Source of the DNA: Methylophaga sp. 42_25_T18
GTDB taxonomy: Bacteria; Pseudomonadota; Gammaproteobacteria; Nitrosococcales; Methylophagaceae
DNA: 64,000 nt
NCBI GenBank assembly: GCA_002163085.1
Contig: MAAJ01000006.1
Coordinates: forward strand, 186,001-250,000
Direction of reading: 5' to 3'
Position numbers and translations under genes: made by a program. This document shows, one piece after another, positions 45,665-54,943 of this stretch. A model generated the notes under the pieces. That model was given only the letters and a program-made list of their open reading frames with translations. It made no database searches and was not told the origin of the DNA. The stretch's first letter is position 1. Each line of letters starts with the position of its first letter.

Positions 45665-46144
45665 ATGGAGATTTCAACAATTAAAAATAAAAATTCTTCC
45701 GGCTTCACCTTGGTCGAATTAGTCATGGTCATTGTCTTACTAGGCATTATTTCGGCCATAGCCCTACCCCGTTTTTTTAACCGATCTGGTTTTGAAGACC
45801 ATGCGCTATTTACCGATACCTTAAATGCCGTGCGTTATAGCCAAAAACTTGCCGTTGCTTCTGGCTGTGCTACCCAAATTGCCATTAGCGCTAATAGCTA
45901 TGCCGTATTACGTGAAAACACCTGTGGCAGTGGTTCATTTAGTAGTGCGTTAGCTGCGCATCATCCAACTACTGGCGAAGCGGGTTATACCGGTTCCCAA
46001 GGAAATGTTTCGTTAACCGCAATAAACTCAACAACTACGTTTAATGCCTTAGGTCAAGCCGATGCTGATAACACTATTACTGTTGGCAGCAGACAGATCT
46101 CTATCATCGCTGCAACCGGATTCAGTTATGACAGCACGCCGTAA
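45665..46144 (+). CDS. mshC: Minor pseudopilin MshC-like (GspH type)
   Basis: A 159-aa prepilin with a longer leader (MEISTIKNKNSSG) and FTLVELVMVIVLLGIISAIA as the N-terminal helix. The rest resembles GspH/FimT-type minor pilins (DTLNAVRYSQKLAVASGC, with strands after it). Its place after mshA and before mshD fits MshC in the known MSHA order. It follows the mshA hairpin and so is probably expressed at lower level. The mshD start lies inside its 3' end. Confidence 0.83.
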   Translation: MEISTIKNKNSSGFTLVELVMVIVLLGIISAIALPRFFNRSGFEDHALFTDTLNAVRYSQKLAVASGCATQIAISANSYAVLRENTCGSGSFSSALAAHHPTTGEAGYTGSQGNVSLTAINSTTTFNALGQADADNTITVGSRQISIIAATGFSYDSTP

Positions 46145-46583
46145 TAAACAGCAACAAGTGGGCGCAACCTTAATTGAGTTGGTGATTACCATCGTAATTA
46201 TCAGCATCGCTTTGGTTGGCATATTAAGTATAGTAAATCTTTCGATAAAACACAGTGCAGATCCCTTAGTACAACAACAAGCCATTGCTATTGCTGAATC
46301 TTATTTAGAAGAAATCCTTCTCCTGCCCGTCATCGATCCCGATGGCAGTAATACCGGTGAATCGCGTGCTACCTTTGATAATGTAGAAGATTATGATGGT
46401 TTGAGTGATACCGGCGCTACCGATCAAAATGGCAATGCGATTAGTGGTCTAGAAAACTATACAATCTCAGTATCCGTCAGTGATCAAAGTATCTCAGCAG
46501 TGACTATGAAAGAAGTCACCGTTTCTGTCATTCGACCAGGAACTGATACTATTTCTTTAGGCGGTTATAGGGCTAATTACTGA
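46128..46583 (+). CDS. mshD: Minor pseudopilin MshD-like (PilV type)
   Basis: A 151-aa prepilin, MTARRNKQQQVG then ATLIELVITIVIISIALVGI, with Glu5 kept and alanine at position +1. The segment QQQAIAIAESYLEEILLLPV is typical of PilV/MshD proteins. The frame is open upstream to 46062, but only the ATG at 46128 places the leader correctly; it overlaps mshC by 17 bases. Its TGA overlaps the mshO ATG by one base. Confidence 0.85.
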   Translation: MTARRNKQQQVGATLIELVITIVIISIALVGILSIVNLSIKHSADPLVQQQAIAIAESYLEEILLLPVIDPDGSNTGESRATFDNVEDYDGLSDTGATDQNGNAISGLENYTISVSVSDQSISAVTMKEVTVSVIRPGTDTISLGGYRANY

Positions 46584-47416
46584 TGGTTCCTAAGGTTCAA
46601 CGTGGCTTCACCTTGATCGAAATGATCATCGTCATTGTTGTCGGTGGCATCATTGCCGCGATGACAGCTTCTATCCTGACCTTACCCATCAATGCCTATA
46701 TTGACAGTTCCCGTCGCGCCACCTTAACCGATGTCGCAGAGTCATCTCTACGACGTTTACAACGAGATATACGCCGTGCCTTACCTAATAGCATTCGCAT
46801 TTCATCAGATGGACAAACCTTAGAGTTATTACACCTTGTTGATGGTGGTCGCTATCGAGCCAAACTTGCTATCGATGCCAGTACCGGCCTCAGCAGTGGT
46901 GATATCCTAGATTTCACCGCTAGCGATGCAAGTTTTGATGTTTTAGGCACCTTACAAAACTTTGGCAATATCACCACCGGCAGTGACCGTATTGTGATTT
47001 ATCCCGTCGATGCTTCTGGAGCAAATGCCTACACGGCTAGTAATTCATCCGTGATCGCGAATACATCAACCGCGGATAACCTTGATTTTAATGCCATCCA
47101 GTTTCCCCTAGCATCACCCCAACAACGCTTTTTTGTCATTGATACGCCTGTTACTTATCGCTGCGATACTAGTGCTGCGGCTCGACAAGATCGTGTATTA
47201 CTTCGTTATCAAGGTTATGCCATTCAAACCACTCAACCTGAACCACCAGCATCCGGTGATGCCATTCAAGCCAACTTCCTAAGTAGTTGTCAGTTTAGCT
47301 ATAACTCTGGCTCTAGTAGTCGCGCTGGCTTGATCACGATTGAATTAACGCTAACCGATGATAAGAATGAATCCGTACGACTCGTGCACCAAGTGCATGT
47401 GGACAACCAACCATGA
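46583..47416 (+). CDS. mshO: Minor pilin MshO
   Basis: A 277-aa PilW/GspJ-type prepilin. The leader MVPKVQRG precedes FTLIEMIIVIVVGGIIAAMT. The following SSRRATLTDVAESSLRRLQRDIRRALPNSIRI is characteristic of MshO (ADxAxxALRRMxRDIRxALPNSVRV in relatives). Two distant cysteine-containing strands lie in the C-terminal half. It is coupled to mshD by a 1-base overlap and to mshP by a 4-base overlap. Confidence 0.9.
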   Translation: MVPKVQRGFTLIEMIIVIVVGGIIAAMTASILTLPINAYIDSSRRATLTDVAESSLRRLQRDIRRALPNSIRISSDGQTLELLHLVDGGRYRAKLAIDASTGLSSGDILDFTASDASFDVLGTLQNFGNITTGSDRIVIYPVDASGANAYTASNSSVIANTSTADNLDFNAIQFPLASPQQRFFVIDTPVTYRCDTSAAARQDRVLLRYQGYAIQTTQPEPPASGDAIQANFLSSCQFSYNSGSSSRAGLITIELTLTDDKNESVRLVHQVHVDNQP

Positions 47417-47802
47417 ATCAGCAAAAAGGCATTACCTTAGTTGGGGCAATTTTTGTATTAGTTATCGTCAGCCTACTTGGCCAATACCTGATCAATATTA
47501 CTGGAGTACAACGCCAAACCACTCTATTAACGTTGCAAAGCGCGCGTGCTTATCAAGCTGCTAGAGCAGGCGTAGAATGGGGGGTAGATCGTATTATCAA
47601 CAGCGCGAGCTGTGTAGCCAATACAACATTGACACCCAATATTGCCAATTTCACTACCACGGTCAGCTGCAATACCGTGGGCACGTACAACGAAGATGGA
47701 ACAGAATTTACCATTTATAGAATCACAAGCGAAAGTGAGTATGGAAGTTACGGTCAAATCGGCTATGTCTCACGTGAGTTGGAAACTATCGTTCATGATT
47801 AA
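47413..47802 (+). CDS. mshP: Minor pilin-like protein MshP
   Basis: A 129-aa protein with leader MNQQKG and helix ITLVGAIFVLVIVSLLGQYL. Glycine replaces the usual Glu5, as is common in MshP and in tip-type (PilX/GspK-like) subunits. RAYQAARAGVEWGVDRII is a typical PilX/MshP stretch, and two cysteines could form a disulfide. It overlaps mshO by 4 bases and ends 65 bases before the first MshQ-like gene. Confidence 0.87.
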   Translation: MNQQKGITLVGAIFVLVIVSLLGQYLINITGVQRQTTLLTLQSARAYQAARAGVEWGVDRIINSASCVANTTLTPNIANFTTTVSCNTVGTYNEDGTEFTIYRITSESEYGSYGQIGYVSRELETIVHD

Positions 47803-47867
47803 GTGAGTTTCACAGCTTATCTTCTGACTAGCACCTCTATTATCCAAACCTACTTTAAGAAAATAAA

Positions 47868-50800
47868 ATGAAAAACTGTTGGTTATTATTTTTTGTCTTT
47901 TTGTTCTCCAGTGAACTCGTCTTAGCTGAAAGTTGCAGCATATCTCAAGTTGGCTCTGATGGAGAAGAATTTCGAGGTATCGGTGGAAGCAGTGACAGTA
48001 ATGTAATTGCTGTGGGACATAATACTCCGGCTAGCTTCTATCACTTTGATGGCTCATCATGGACTAAACACTCCGATACAGCAGATAAACAATTACACGA
48101 TGTATCTGTTGTTAATACTAATCTAGCTTATGCCGTTGGTCATGACGGTTGGATTATGCAGTTTGATGGTACTAACTGGGCAACTTTCTCTTCCCCCACT
48201 ACTGAGTATTTAACCAGTGTCTGGGCTGAATCTAACTCTGACATATGGATTGTAGGTAAGGAAAATACACTATATCACTGGGATGGAGCCGCTTGGACAG
48301 ATATGTCTGGAGCGGGTGAAGCCAACATTGATTCAGGCGAAGAACTATCTAGCAGTTGGGCAGGTTCGTCTAGCTTTTTTACTTCAGAAAAAGACGGAGA
48401 TCTCTACCGTTATACACAGTCATCTGGAGTATGGGACAAATTTACTGCCTGTAATACTAATTTTGATATGGAAGCTAAAGCATTATGGAGCGATGGTGCC
48501 GGTAATGTCTACATCGCTGGTAAAGATAAAACTCCAAACGAAGCCAGTGTCTGGCTCTATAATGAAAACTCAAATAATTGTTCAAAACTTTTTTCTAGTA
48601 GTACAGAGGATAAATTTGAGGGAATCTATGGCTCTGGAAGTATTGTCTACGCCGCAGGTAAAAAAGGCTTAATTGCAACTAATAGCTCTGGTTCGTGGGC
48701 TGAGACTACGCAGACTACCGTAGACTTAAAAGCAGTTTGGGTCTCTGATTCAGAGAAAGCATACTATGCCGGGAAATCTGGGTTTGCAACAGATTGCTCC
48801 ACTAGTTCGTCACCTCCTTCTTCATGCAGTGCTATCCCAAGTGACTATGCTCTATATAGTGCTTCATCAATTAATTTGTCACAAAGCATAAAAATTAACG
48901 GTCAAACCGTTAGTTCAGGCAGTTATTCACCTGAAGCCGCGATTGATAAAAATGGCAATGTGACAACCAATGCTAACCTCACATTACCCGCTTTAGACCC
49001 TGCTACATTTCCTACAAATTCCGAAACCAATGATGAAATATCCAACTCGGATATCACTATCAACCAAACTTCGGAAGCATATTACGATGAAATTAAACTA
49101 ACCAAAAAAAACACTACTGTCACGTTCACTGGTGGTGGAACACTCCACATAGATAAACTGGAAACACAGAAAGAAGGTTCTATTATTAATTTTGCAAGTG
49201 GGACCTACTACATTAACGAGCTTAAGTTAAAAAAAGAAGATTCCGTTATTAACATTACCAGTGAGCCCGTCACCATTCATATCGGTACAAAATTTGAAAT
49301 CGAAAAAGAAAATGTTGATATCAATAAAGAGGGGAATATCGCTGACTTTATTGTTTATTTGCACACTGGTTCAAAATTCAAAGCTAAGAAAGAAAACCTA
49401 GACTTTACCGGCGTCATCTATGGCCCTAATGTTAGTGAAGTAAAATTCGAAAAGGAGGGCGTTAATTTTCACGGTTTAATTGCTATAGGGGGTGGAGCGA
49501 TCAAGGTCATGAAAGAAAACTTTTCTTTAACTTTTACAGATGACGATGTGGCTGCCATCGAGGCCTTAGGTAGTTGTGACTCAGCCCTCGATCATTTTGA
49601 ATTATCCTATGCCGCCAACGGTATAACTTGCCTTGCTTCGCCAATCACCCTAAAAGCCTGTGCAAATGCAGATTGCAGTGCCTTGTATACCGAAAATGTG
49701 AATGTCACGCTAGATCCTGCATCGGGCTGGGTGAGCAACCCTGTCACTGTTTCATCAGGCACTGCATCACTGGAATTACAACATACAACAGCAGAAGATG
49801 TTGTTGTTGATATTACTGCAAGCTCAGTAACGCCTACTGGCGCATTGCAATGTTTTGCAGATAATGTGGCTGATGCAACGTGTACCATTAACTTTGCTGA
49901 AGCAGGCTTTGTATTTGATATTCCAACACAAACAGCCTGTAAACCTTCCATTGACGTCACCATTGCTGCCGTCAAAAAAAGTAATATTACGGATCAATGT
50001 GTAGGGGCTCTGACCGGTACTCAATCAGTCAATTTCTGGTCGACTTACTTAAACCCAGCCACGGGGACCAATACCGTAGATATTAGCAGCACAACCATTG
50101 ATACCTCCTCACCGGGCACCCCTGTCGACCTCGACTTTGACATCAATGGTGAAGCGACCTTTACCGTTCACTATGATGATGCTGGTCAAGTTCAAATTGA
50201 TGCCTCACATACAGCAGGTAGTGGCTTAGTACTCACGGGCAATGATCAGTTTGTTAGTACCCCTGTCATGTTAACCGTCTATACCGATGAAAATAACTAC
50301 GAATGTGTCAGTGGTGATGCTAGTTGTAATCGATTTAAAAGAGCTGGTGAAAGTTTTGACCTTAAAGTGAATGCTGCTTGCTGGGAAGACGACAGTGATA
50401 CCGATTTTAGAGATAACGCCGTTACGCCAAACTTCGAATTAAACTCAATTGCCGTCATTCCTTTACTCGTTGCGCCATCAGGTGGTTCTAATGGCAGCTT
50501 AGATGTATCTAGTTTTAACTTTACTGCATCAGATAACGGCACACACACAATGGAGCAGGCCATATCTGAAGTCGGCGTATTTAATTTTTCTATCAGTCCA
50601 TCTAACTATTTTGGTGAGTCCTTAATCACTCAAAATAGTCCTAATATTGGTCGTTTTTATCCCGATCATTTTCAAGTAAGCGGCCAATCGAATGGTGCTT
50701 TTGGCGATAATGCCTGTGGGACTTTTACTTATAGTGGTCAAAACTTTACCTATACCACTAATCCACAGCTGACTATCACGGCTTATAATGCAGCGAACAC

Positions 50801-51593
50801 AGCTAGCGTCACTCAAAATTATAGAGGTGATTTTATAAAATTAATGGCTAGTAATTTTTTAATCGCCGGTCCGACAACTGATGCACTTCAGCCTGGGTTG
50901 GACAACAATCTCGTCCAGCTTGATTGGACGGCTGCTGTTGCTTCATTGACAGACAATAATAATGGCAGTATCACCTTTACATCTGGTAATGATATCTACA
51001 ACTATGAACACGTAGCTAATAACCGTATAGCACCCTTTACCAATGTCGCCGACTTAGTTTTCAGCCAAATTAAAGACAGTGATGATGTGCCAACTCAGGG
51101 TCTACCGGTATCTCTACGTTCCAGCGGTGAACCTATCCGTTTTGGTCGCCTAGCCATTAACAATGCTCATGGTTCCGAACTTTTGCCTTTAGCCATTACC
51201 ATTCAAGCTGAATATTTCAATGGCGCCAATTGGCAACAAAATACCGCAGATCAATGCACAGCTTTAAATAAAGTGACACATTTGGAGTTCACTAATAACG
51301 AAACGTCTGGTGGCAGTTTCACCAGTACCATGAATATTGGTACCGGAACAACGATCCCTACGCTGAGCAACCATAACCCAATGATTAGCGGTAGTTCTAT
51401 TATCACTTTTTCAGCACCCGGTGAAGATAACCAAGGTTTTGTCGATATTCAAAGTCAGCTTGCTGCTAATTATGATTGGTTATTAGGTGATTATGATAAT
51501 GATGGTGGTTATGATGACGAAGCAACCGGGCGAGCTAGCTTTGGTTTATTTAGGGGTTCCGACAATATTATTTTCCGGCGAGAAGCGTATTAA
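47868..51593 (+). CDS. mshQ: MshQ-like large surface protein: propeller, solenoid and DUF6701
   Basis: A 1241-aa exported protein. A signal peptide (about 1-20, ending LVLAES) is followed by about seven degenerate 35-48-aa repeats at about 35-311, each with an aYaVGxxgxixxxdGxxW pattern (AYAVGHDGWIMQFDGTNWAT), which should fold as a beta-propeller. A serine-rich linker leads to a region at about 400-555 with six repeats around a K-E-N/G/D motif (LKLKKEDSVINI, FEIEKENVDINK, FKAKKENLDFTG), probably a beta-solenoid. The remaining ~670 residues match the MshQ/DUF6701 C-terminal region and end in LLGDYDNDGGYDDEATGRAS. Its site after mshP fits mshQ. Surface adhesion or tip function is inferred. Confidence 0.85.
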   Translation: MKNCWLLFFVFLFSSELVLAESCSISQVGSDGEEFRGIGGSSDSNVIAVGHNTPASFYHFDGSSWTKHSDTADKQLHDVSVVNTNLAYAVGHDGWIMQFDGTNWATFSSPTTEYLTSVWAESNSDIWIVGKENTLYHWDGAAWTDMSGAGEANIDSGEELSSSWAGSSSFFTSEKDGDLYRYTQSSGVWDKFTACNTNFDMEAKALWSDGAGNVYIAGKDKTPNEASVWLYNENSNNCSKLFSSSTEDKFEGIYGSGSIVYAAGKKGLIATNSSGSWAETTQTTVDLKAVWVSDSEKAYYAGKSGFATDCSTSSSPPSSCSAIPSDYALYSASSINLSQSIKINGQTVSSGSYSPEAAIDKNGNVTTNANLTLPALDPATFPTNSETNDEISNSDITINQTSEAYYDEIKLTKKNTTVTFTGGGTLHIDKLETQKEGSIINFASGTYYINELKLKKEDSVINITSEPVTIHIGTKFEIEKENVDINKEGNIADFIVYLHTGSKFKAKKENLDFTGVIYGPNVSEVKFEKEGVNFHGLIAIGGGAIKVMKENFSLTFTDDDVAAIEALGSCDSALDHFELSYAANGITCLASPITLKACANADCSALYTENVNVTLDPASGWVSNPVTVSSGTASLELQHTTAEDVVVDITASSVTPTGALQCFADNVADATCTINFAEAGFVFDIPTQTACKPSIDVTIAAVKKSNITDQCVGALTGTQSVNFWSTYLNPATGTNTVDISSTTIDTSSPGTPVDLDFDINGEATFTVHYDDAGQVQIDASHTAGSGLVLTGNDQFVSTPVMLTVYTDENNYECVSGDASCNRFKRAGESFDLKVNAACWEDDSDTDFRDNAVTPNFELNSIAVIPLLVAPSGGSNGSLDVSSFNFTASDNGTHTMEQAISEVGVFNFSISPSNYFGESLITQNSPNIGRFYPDHFQVSGQSNGAFGDNACGTFTYSGQNFTYTTNPQLTITAYNAANTASVTQNYRGDFIKLMASNFLIAGPTTDALQPGLDNNLVQLDWTAAVASLTDNNNGSITFTSGNDIYNYEHVANNRIAPFTNVADLVFSQIKDSDDVPTQGLPVSLRSSGEPIRFGRLAINNAHGSELLPLAITIQAEYFNGANWQQNTADQCTALNKVTHLEFTNNETSGGSFTSTMNIGTGTTIPTLSNHNPMISGSSIITFSAPGEDNQGFVDIQSQLAANYDWLLGDYDNDGGYDDEATGRASFGLFRGSDNIIFRREAY

Positions 51594-52009
51594 GCTCAAT
51601 CATATTTCTGTACAACAGTCAGTATTTATATAAGCAGCTGAACACATTAAGCGACAACAAAACTTAATTCTAATGACTAATTTTTTCTGGCCGTTAACCT
51701 TATAATTGATGGCAAACCACTAACCTCACCAACTTTTGCGCACTATCCACCTAAGCCTACTAGATCTCTATAGGTGAAAACTCCTCCTTCATGCCATACA
51801 GCCATATCCGAAAGCACCATAATGATTAAATTCCACAAGGGCACAGTATCTATAGCCTAAGCATCTATTAATTATGGAATTATTTTTCTTTTAAAACGTA
51901 CATATCATTATTATCAGTACTAATCCTTCACTATTAACATACTGTAAATAATTGATTATCTGAAAAAAAATAACTATTGTTAATACCAGTTAGTAAAAGG
52001 CTAATAGCA
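51594..52009 (+). other. 416-bp gap between the two MshQ-like genes
   Basis: The gap is AT-rich and has no convincing ORF, strong terminator or repeat. AT-rich runs such as ATACTGTAAATAATTG near 51940-51955 could hold a promoter for the second mshQ-like gene, which has its own AAAGG ribosome site. The size suggests the second gene is transcribed at least partly on its own. Confidence 0.4.
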
Positions 52010-54943
52010 ATGAAAGGATCAATGTTATTATTTTTTATAGCTTTATTTTTCAGTCAGCATGCCGTTGCTGGTAGAACAATAAACTCTGCAACCGTGGATG
52101 GTTCATCCAGCACATCGGTTGCCACTATCGCGACAATCATCCTGGAACTAGAAGTTACGACTGATGGTAATGGCGCTAATGATGATTGGGAATCCACTGG
52201 TTGGCGAATTGACACTTCAAGCGGCCCTTTCAGCTCCTGCGAAGATCATGCTGATGTGACAAGCTCGAGTACAACAACTCAAACCTTTAATATTACTGCT
52301 CCAAACTCTGACGATACCTACAACCTTTATCTGCAGGCTTATCAGAATGATAATTGTACTGGAGGCCCTAGTGCTGAGTTTGAGTTATCTAATGCTGTGA
52401 TAGTTGGCGGCGGCGTTCCAGAACTGCTTTGTTCAGCTGAGTCTTCCAATGCGGTTATCAATGAAATTCAGACTACCGACAACTTTATCGAAATCTATCT
52501 GCTTAATAGCGCGGACATCCTGAATTGGGCTTTGTATGTCGACACGAGTAAAGTTGCCACACTTGGCCTTGGTAATTGTGAAATTAATGGTTCGGCAGCA
52601 TTAGATAATTCTGGCACAGGTGCCACCAATACTGCATTTCCAGCAGGCACATTTATTAGCTGTGACGCTGCCGTCAACCCATCTAACGATGAGGTGTTAT
52701 TGGTTGATACCAATGCCTCTTTCGTTAATGGTGATTCAGTTGTCATTGACTATCTTGGCTATGGCAACTTAACACCTTCGGCCGACTGGCAAGTCAACGC
52801 CAGCTGTGGCAGCCTTTATCCAGGACATGCTGCAGATAATAAAGATATTGCCCGTATTCCTGATGGAACCGGTGCGCTTGTTGATAATGATAGTGAGTCC
52901 ACTAAAGGCACAACTAATTCTCAACCTCCTACTAATATTGACCATTATGAAATTTATCATGATGGCAGCGGCATCACCTGTCTAAGTGAAGATATCAACA
53001 TCAAAGCGTGTACCAATGCAGACTGTTCAACATTAGCCACTGACGATATCACCGGCACATTAAACCTTGGGGCTATCGGCCAAGCGATCACAATCACCAG
53101 CGGCGAGATTACCCCAAATGTTAATTACACCAGTGCAGGCACTATTGCTATCAGCTTAAGCAATTTGTCTGAGGCTGGTGCTGTCGACTGTTATGTGAAC
53201 AACGTGGCAGATGCGGATTGTGAAATGACGTTTGCAGATAGCGGTTTTGTGATTGAGGTACCTACACTCACAGCATGCAAACCCGATGCGACTGCCACCA
53301 TTAAAGCCGTGCAAACAGATACACCAAGCAATACTTGTGGTGCTGCGTTTACCGGCAACCAAACTGTTAACTTCTGGTCTACCTATATCAACCCAAATAC
53401 TGGAAATACAAGCTTACTTGTTGATACTAATGCTATTGCCAACACCTCTTCAGGCACTGGCGTGGCTTTAAATTTTGATAATGATGGTCTGGCGACATTT
53501 TCTGTGCAATACGATGATGCCGGTCGAGTTCAAATTGATGCATCACATACAACAGGCAGCGGCTTGGTACTTACAGGCAATGATCAGTTTGTTAGTACCC
53601 CTGTCATGTTAACCGTCTATACCGATGATAATAACTACGAATGTGTCAGTGGTGATGCCAGTTGTAGTAGCTTTAAAAAAGCTGGCGAAAATTTTGCTCT
53701 CAAAGTTAATGCCGCCTGTTGGGAAGACGATGCCGACACTGATTTCAGAGATAATCCGGTCACGCCCAACTTCGAATTAAGTTCAATTGCCGTTATCCCC
53801 GCTTTAGTTGCGCCATCTGGTGGCTCAAGTGGCAGTCTTGATGTAAGCAGTTTTAACTTTTCACTTTCAGATAATGGCACGCACACTATGAACCAGGCTA
53901 TTTCAGAAGTCGGTGTATTTACTTTTGCTATCAGTCCCTCCAACTATTTTGGTGAATCTTTAATCACTCAAAATAGTCCTAATATTGGCCGTTTTTTTCC
54001 TGATCACTTTCAAGTAAGTAGCCAATCGAATGGTGCATTTGGTGATAATGCCTGTGGCACGTTTACTTATAGTGGTCAAAACTTTACCTATACCAGCAGT
54101 CCCTCTCTGACCATCACAGCATATAACGCATCTGGTACGCCTGCTGTCACGCAAAACTATACCGGGGATTTTGTTAAATTAGTCGCCAGTTATTTTGTTG
54201 TGACCTCACCGACTACCGATACGAATCAGCTAGGTGCTGATAATACCAATTTAGTAACTCTCAACTGGACAGCTGCTGTGGCATCGCTCACTGATAATGC
54301 CAATGGCAGTTTAACGTTGGCATTTGGCAATGATAGCTACAGCTATCTACACCAAGCTAATAGTCAAATAGCCCCATTTAATAATGCAGTTGATCTTGAG
54401 TTCACGGTAATAACGGATGATGATGGTGTGCAAACACAGTCCTTGCCTGTGTCATTACAACCTAGCGGTGAGCCTATCCGTTTTGGTCGCTTAGCTATTA
54501 ACAATGCTCATGATTCAGAACTTGTTCCCATGCCCGTTACGATTCAAGCTGAATATTTTAATGGCGCTAATTGGCAGATAAATTCAGCTGATCAATGTAC
54601 TGCACTAAACCTTAGTAACGATATTCGACTAAGAAATACTGAAACAGTCAGTAATGCGTGGCAAGCTGGTAATTCAACGATGACTATTGCCTCTGGCTCG
54701 ACCACGGGAACGTTGAGCAGTAACAATCCACTCGTTGCAGGTAGTGCTTCGTTAACCTTGTCAGCTCCGGGCAAAGATAACTCCGGCTATGTTGAAATTC
54801 GCAGTAATATCGCGGCTAATTATGATTGGTTGCTGGGGGATTTTGATAATGACGGTGGCTATGATGATGAAGCATCAGGCCGAGCCAGCTTTGGTTTGTT
54901 TAAAGGTTCAGTCAATATTGTTTTTCGTCGTGAAATTTATTAA
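52010..54943 (+). CDS. Second MshQ-like large surface protein (lamin-tail-like plus DUF6701)
   Basis: A 977-aa exported protein. The start MKGSMLLFFIALFFSQHAVA is a signal peptide; the ATG at 52010 is chosen over the upstream 51977 frame because AAAGG lies 9 bases before it and the signal peptide begins there. Residues about 20-135 form a beta-sandwich-like region. About 145-300 (VINEIQTTDNFIEIYLLNSA, then LVDTNASFVNGDSVVIDYLG) resembles a lamin-tail domain, as found in some MshQ proteins. The rest is a DUF6701 region closely similar to the first MshQ-like protein, with near-identical DNA in parts. Its 3' end overlaps tmcA by 32 bases. Confidence 0.83.
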   Translation: MKGSMLLFFIALFFSQHAVAGRTINSATVDGSSSTSVATIATIILELEVTTDGNGANDDWESTGWRIDTSSGPFSSCEDHADVTSSSTTTQTFNITAPNSDDTYNLYLQAYQNDNCTGGPSAEFELSNAVIVGGGVPELLCSAESSNAVINEIQTTDNFIEIYLLNSADILNWALYVDTSKVATLGLGNCEINGSAALDNSGTGATNTAFPAGTFISCDAAVNPSNDEVLLVDTNASFVNGDSVVIDYLGYGNLTPSADWQVNASCGSLYPGHAADNKDIARIPDGTGALVDNDSESTKGTTNSQPPTNIDHYEIYHDGSGITCLSEDINIKACTNADCSTLATDDITGTLNLGAIGQAITITSGEITPNVNYTSAGTIAISLSNLSEAGAVDCYVNNVADADCEMTFADSGFVIEVPTLTACKPDATATIKAVQTDTPSNTCGAAFTGNQTVNFWSTYINPNTGNTSLLVDTNAIANTSSGTGVALNFDNDGLATFSVQYDDAGRVQIDASHTTGSGLVLTGNDQFVSTPVMLTVYTDDNNYECVSGDASCSSFKKAGENFALKVNAACWEDDADTDFRDNPVTPNFELSSIAVIPALVAPSGGSSGSLDVSSFNFSLSDNGTHTMNQAISEVGVFTFAISPSNYFGESLITQNSPNIGRFFPDHFQVSSQSNGAFGDNACGTFTYSGQNFTYTSSPSLTITAYNASGTPAVTQNYTGDFVKLVASYFVVTSPTTDTNQLGADNTNLVTLNWTAAVASLTDNANGSLTLAFGNDSYSYLHQANSQIAPFNNAVDLEFTVITDDDGVQTQSLPVSLQPSGEPIRFGRLAINNAHDSELVPMPVTIQAEYFNGANWQINSADQCTALNLSNDIRLRNTETVSNAWQAGNSTMTIASGSTTGTLSSNNPLVAGSASLTLSAPGKDNSGYVEIRSNIAANYDWLLGDFDNDGGYDDEASGRASFGLFKGSVNIVFRREIY

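Noticed and set aside
49607-49975. 122-codon minus-strand frame inside the first mshQ-like gene, with a similar one at 53635-53943 in the second
   Set aside because: Both are antisense shadows; the C-terminal resemblance of antisense frames in the two genes simply reflects paralogous coding DNA.
51977-52009. Extended N-terminus (MLIPVSKRLIA) for the second MshQ-like protein
   Set aside because: The signal peptide starts at the next Met, which has an AAAGG site 9 bases upstream.
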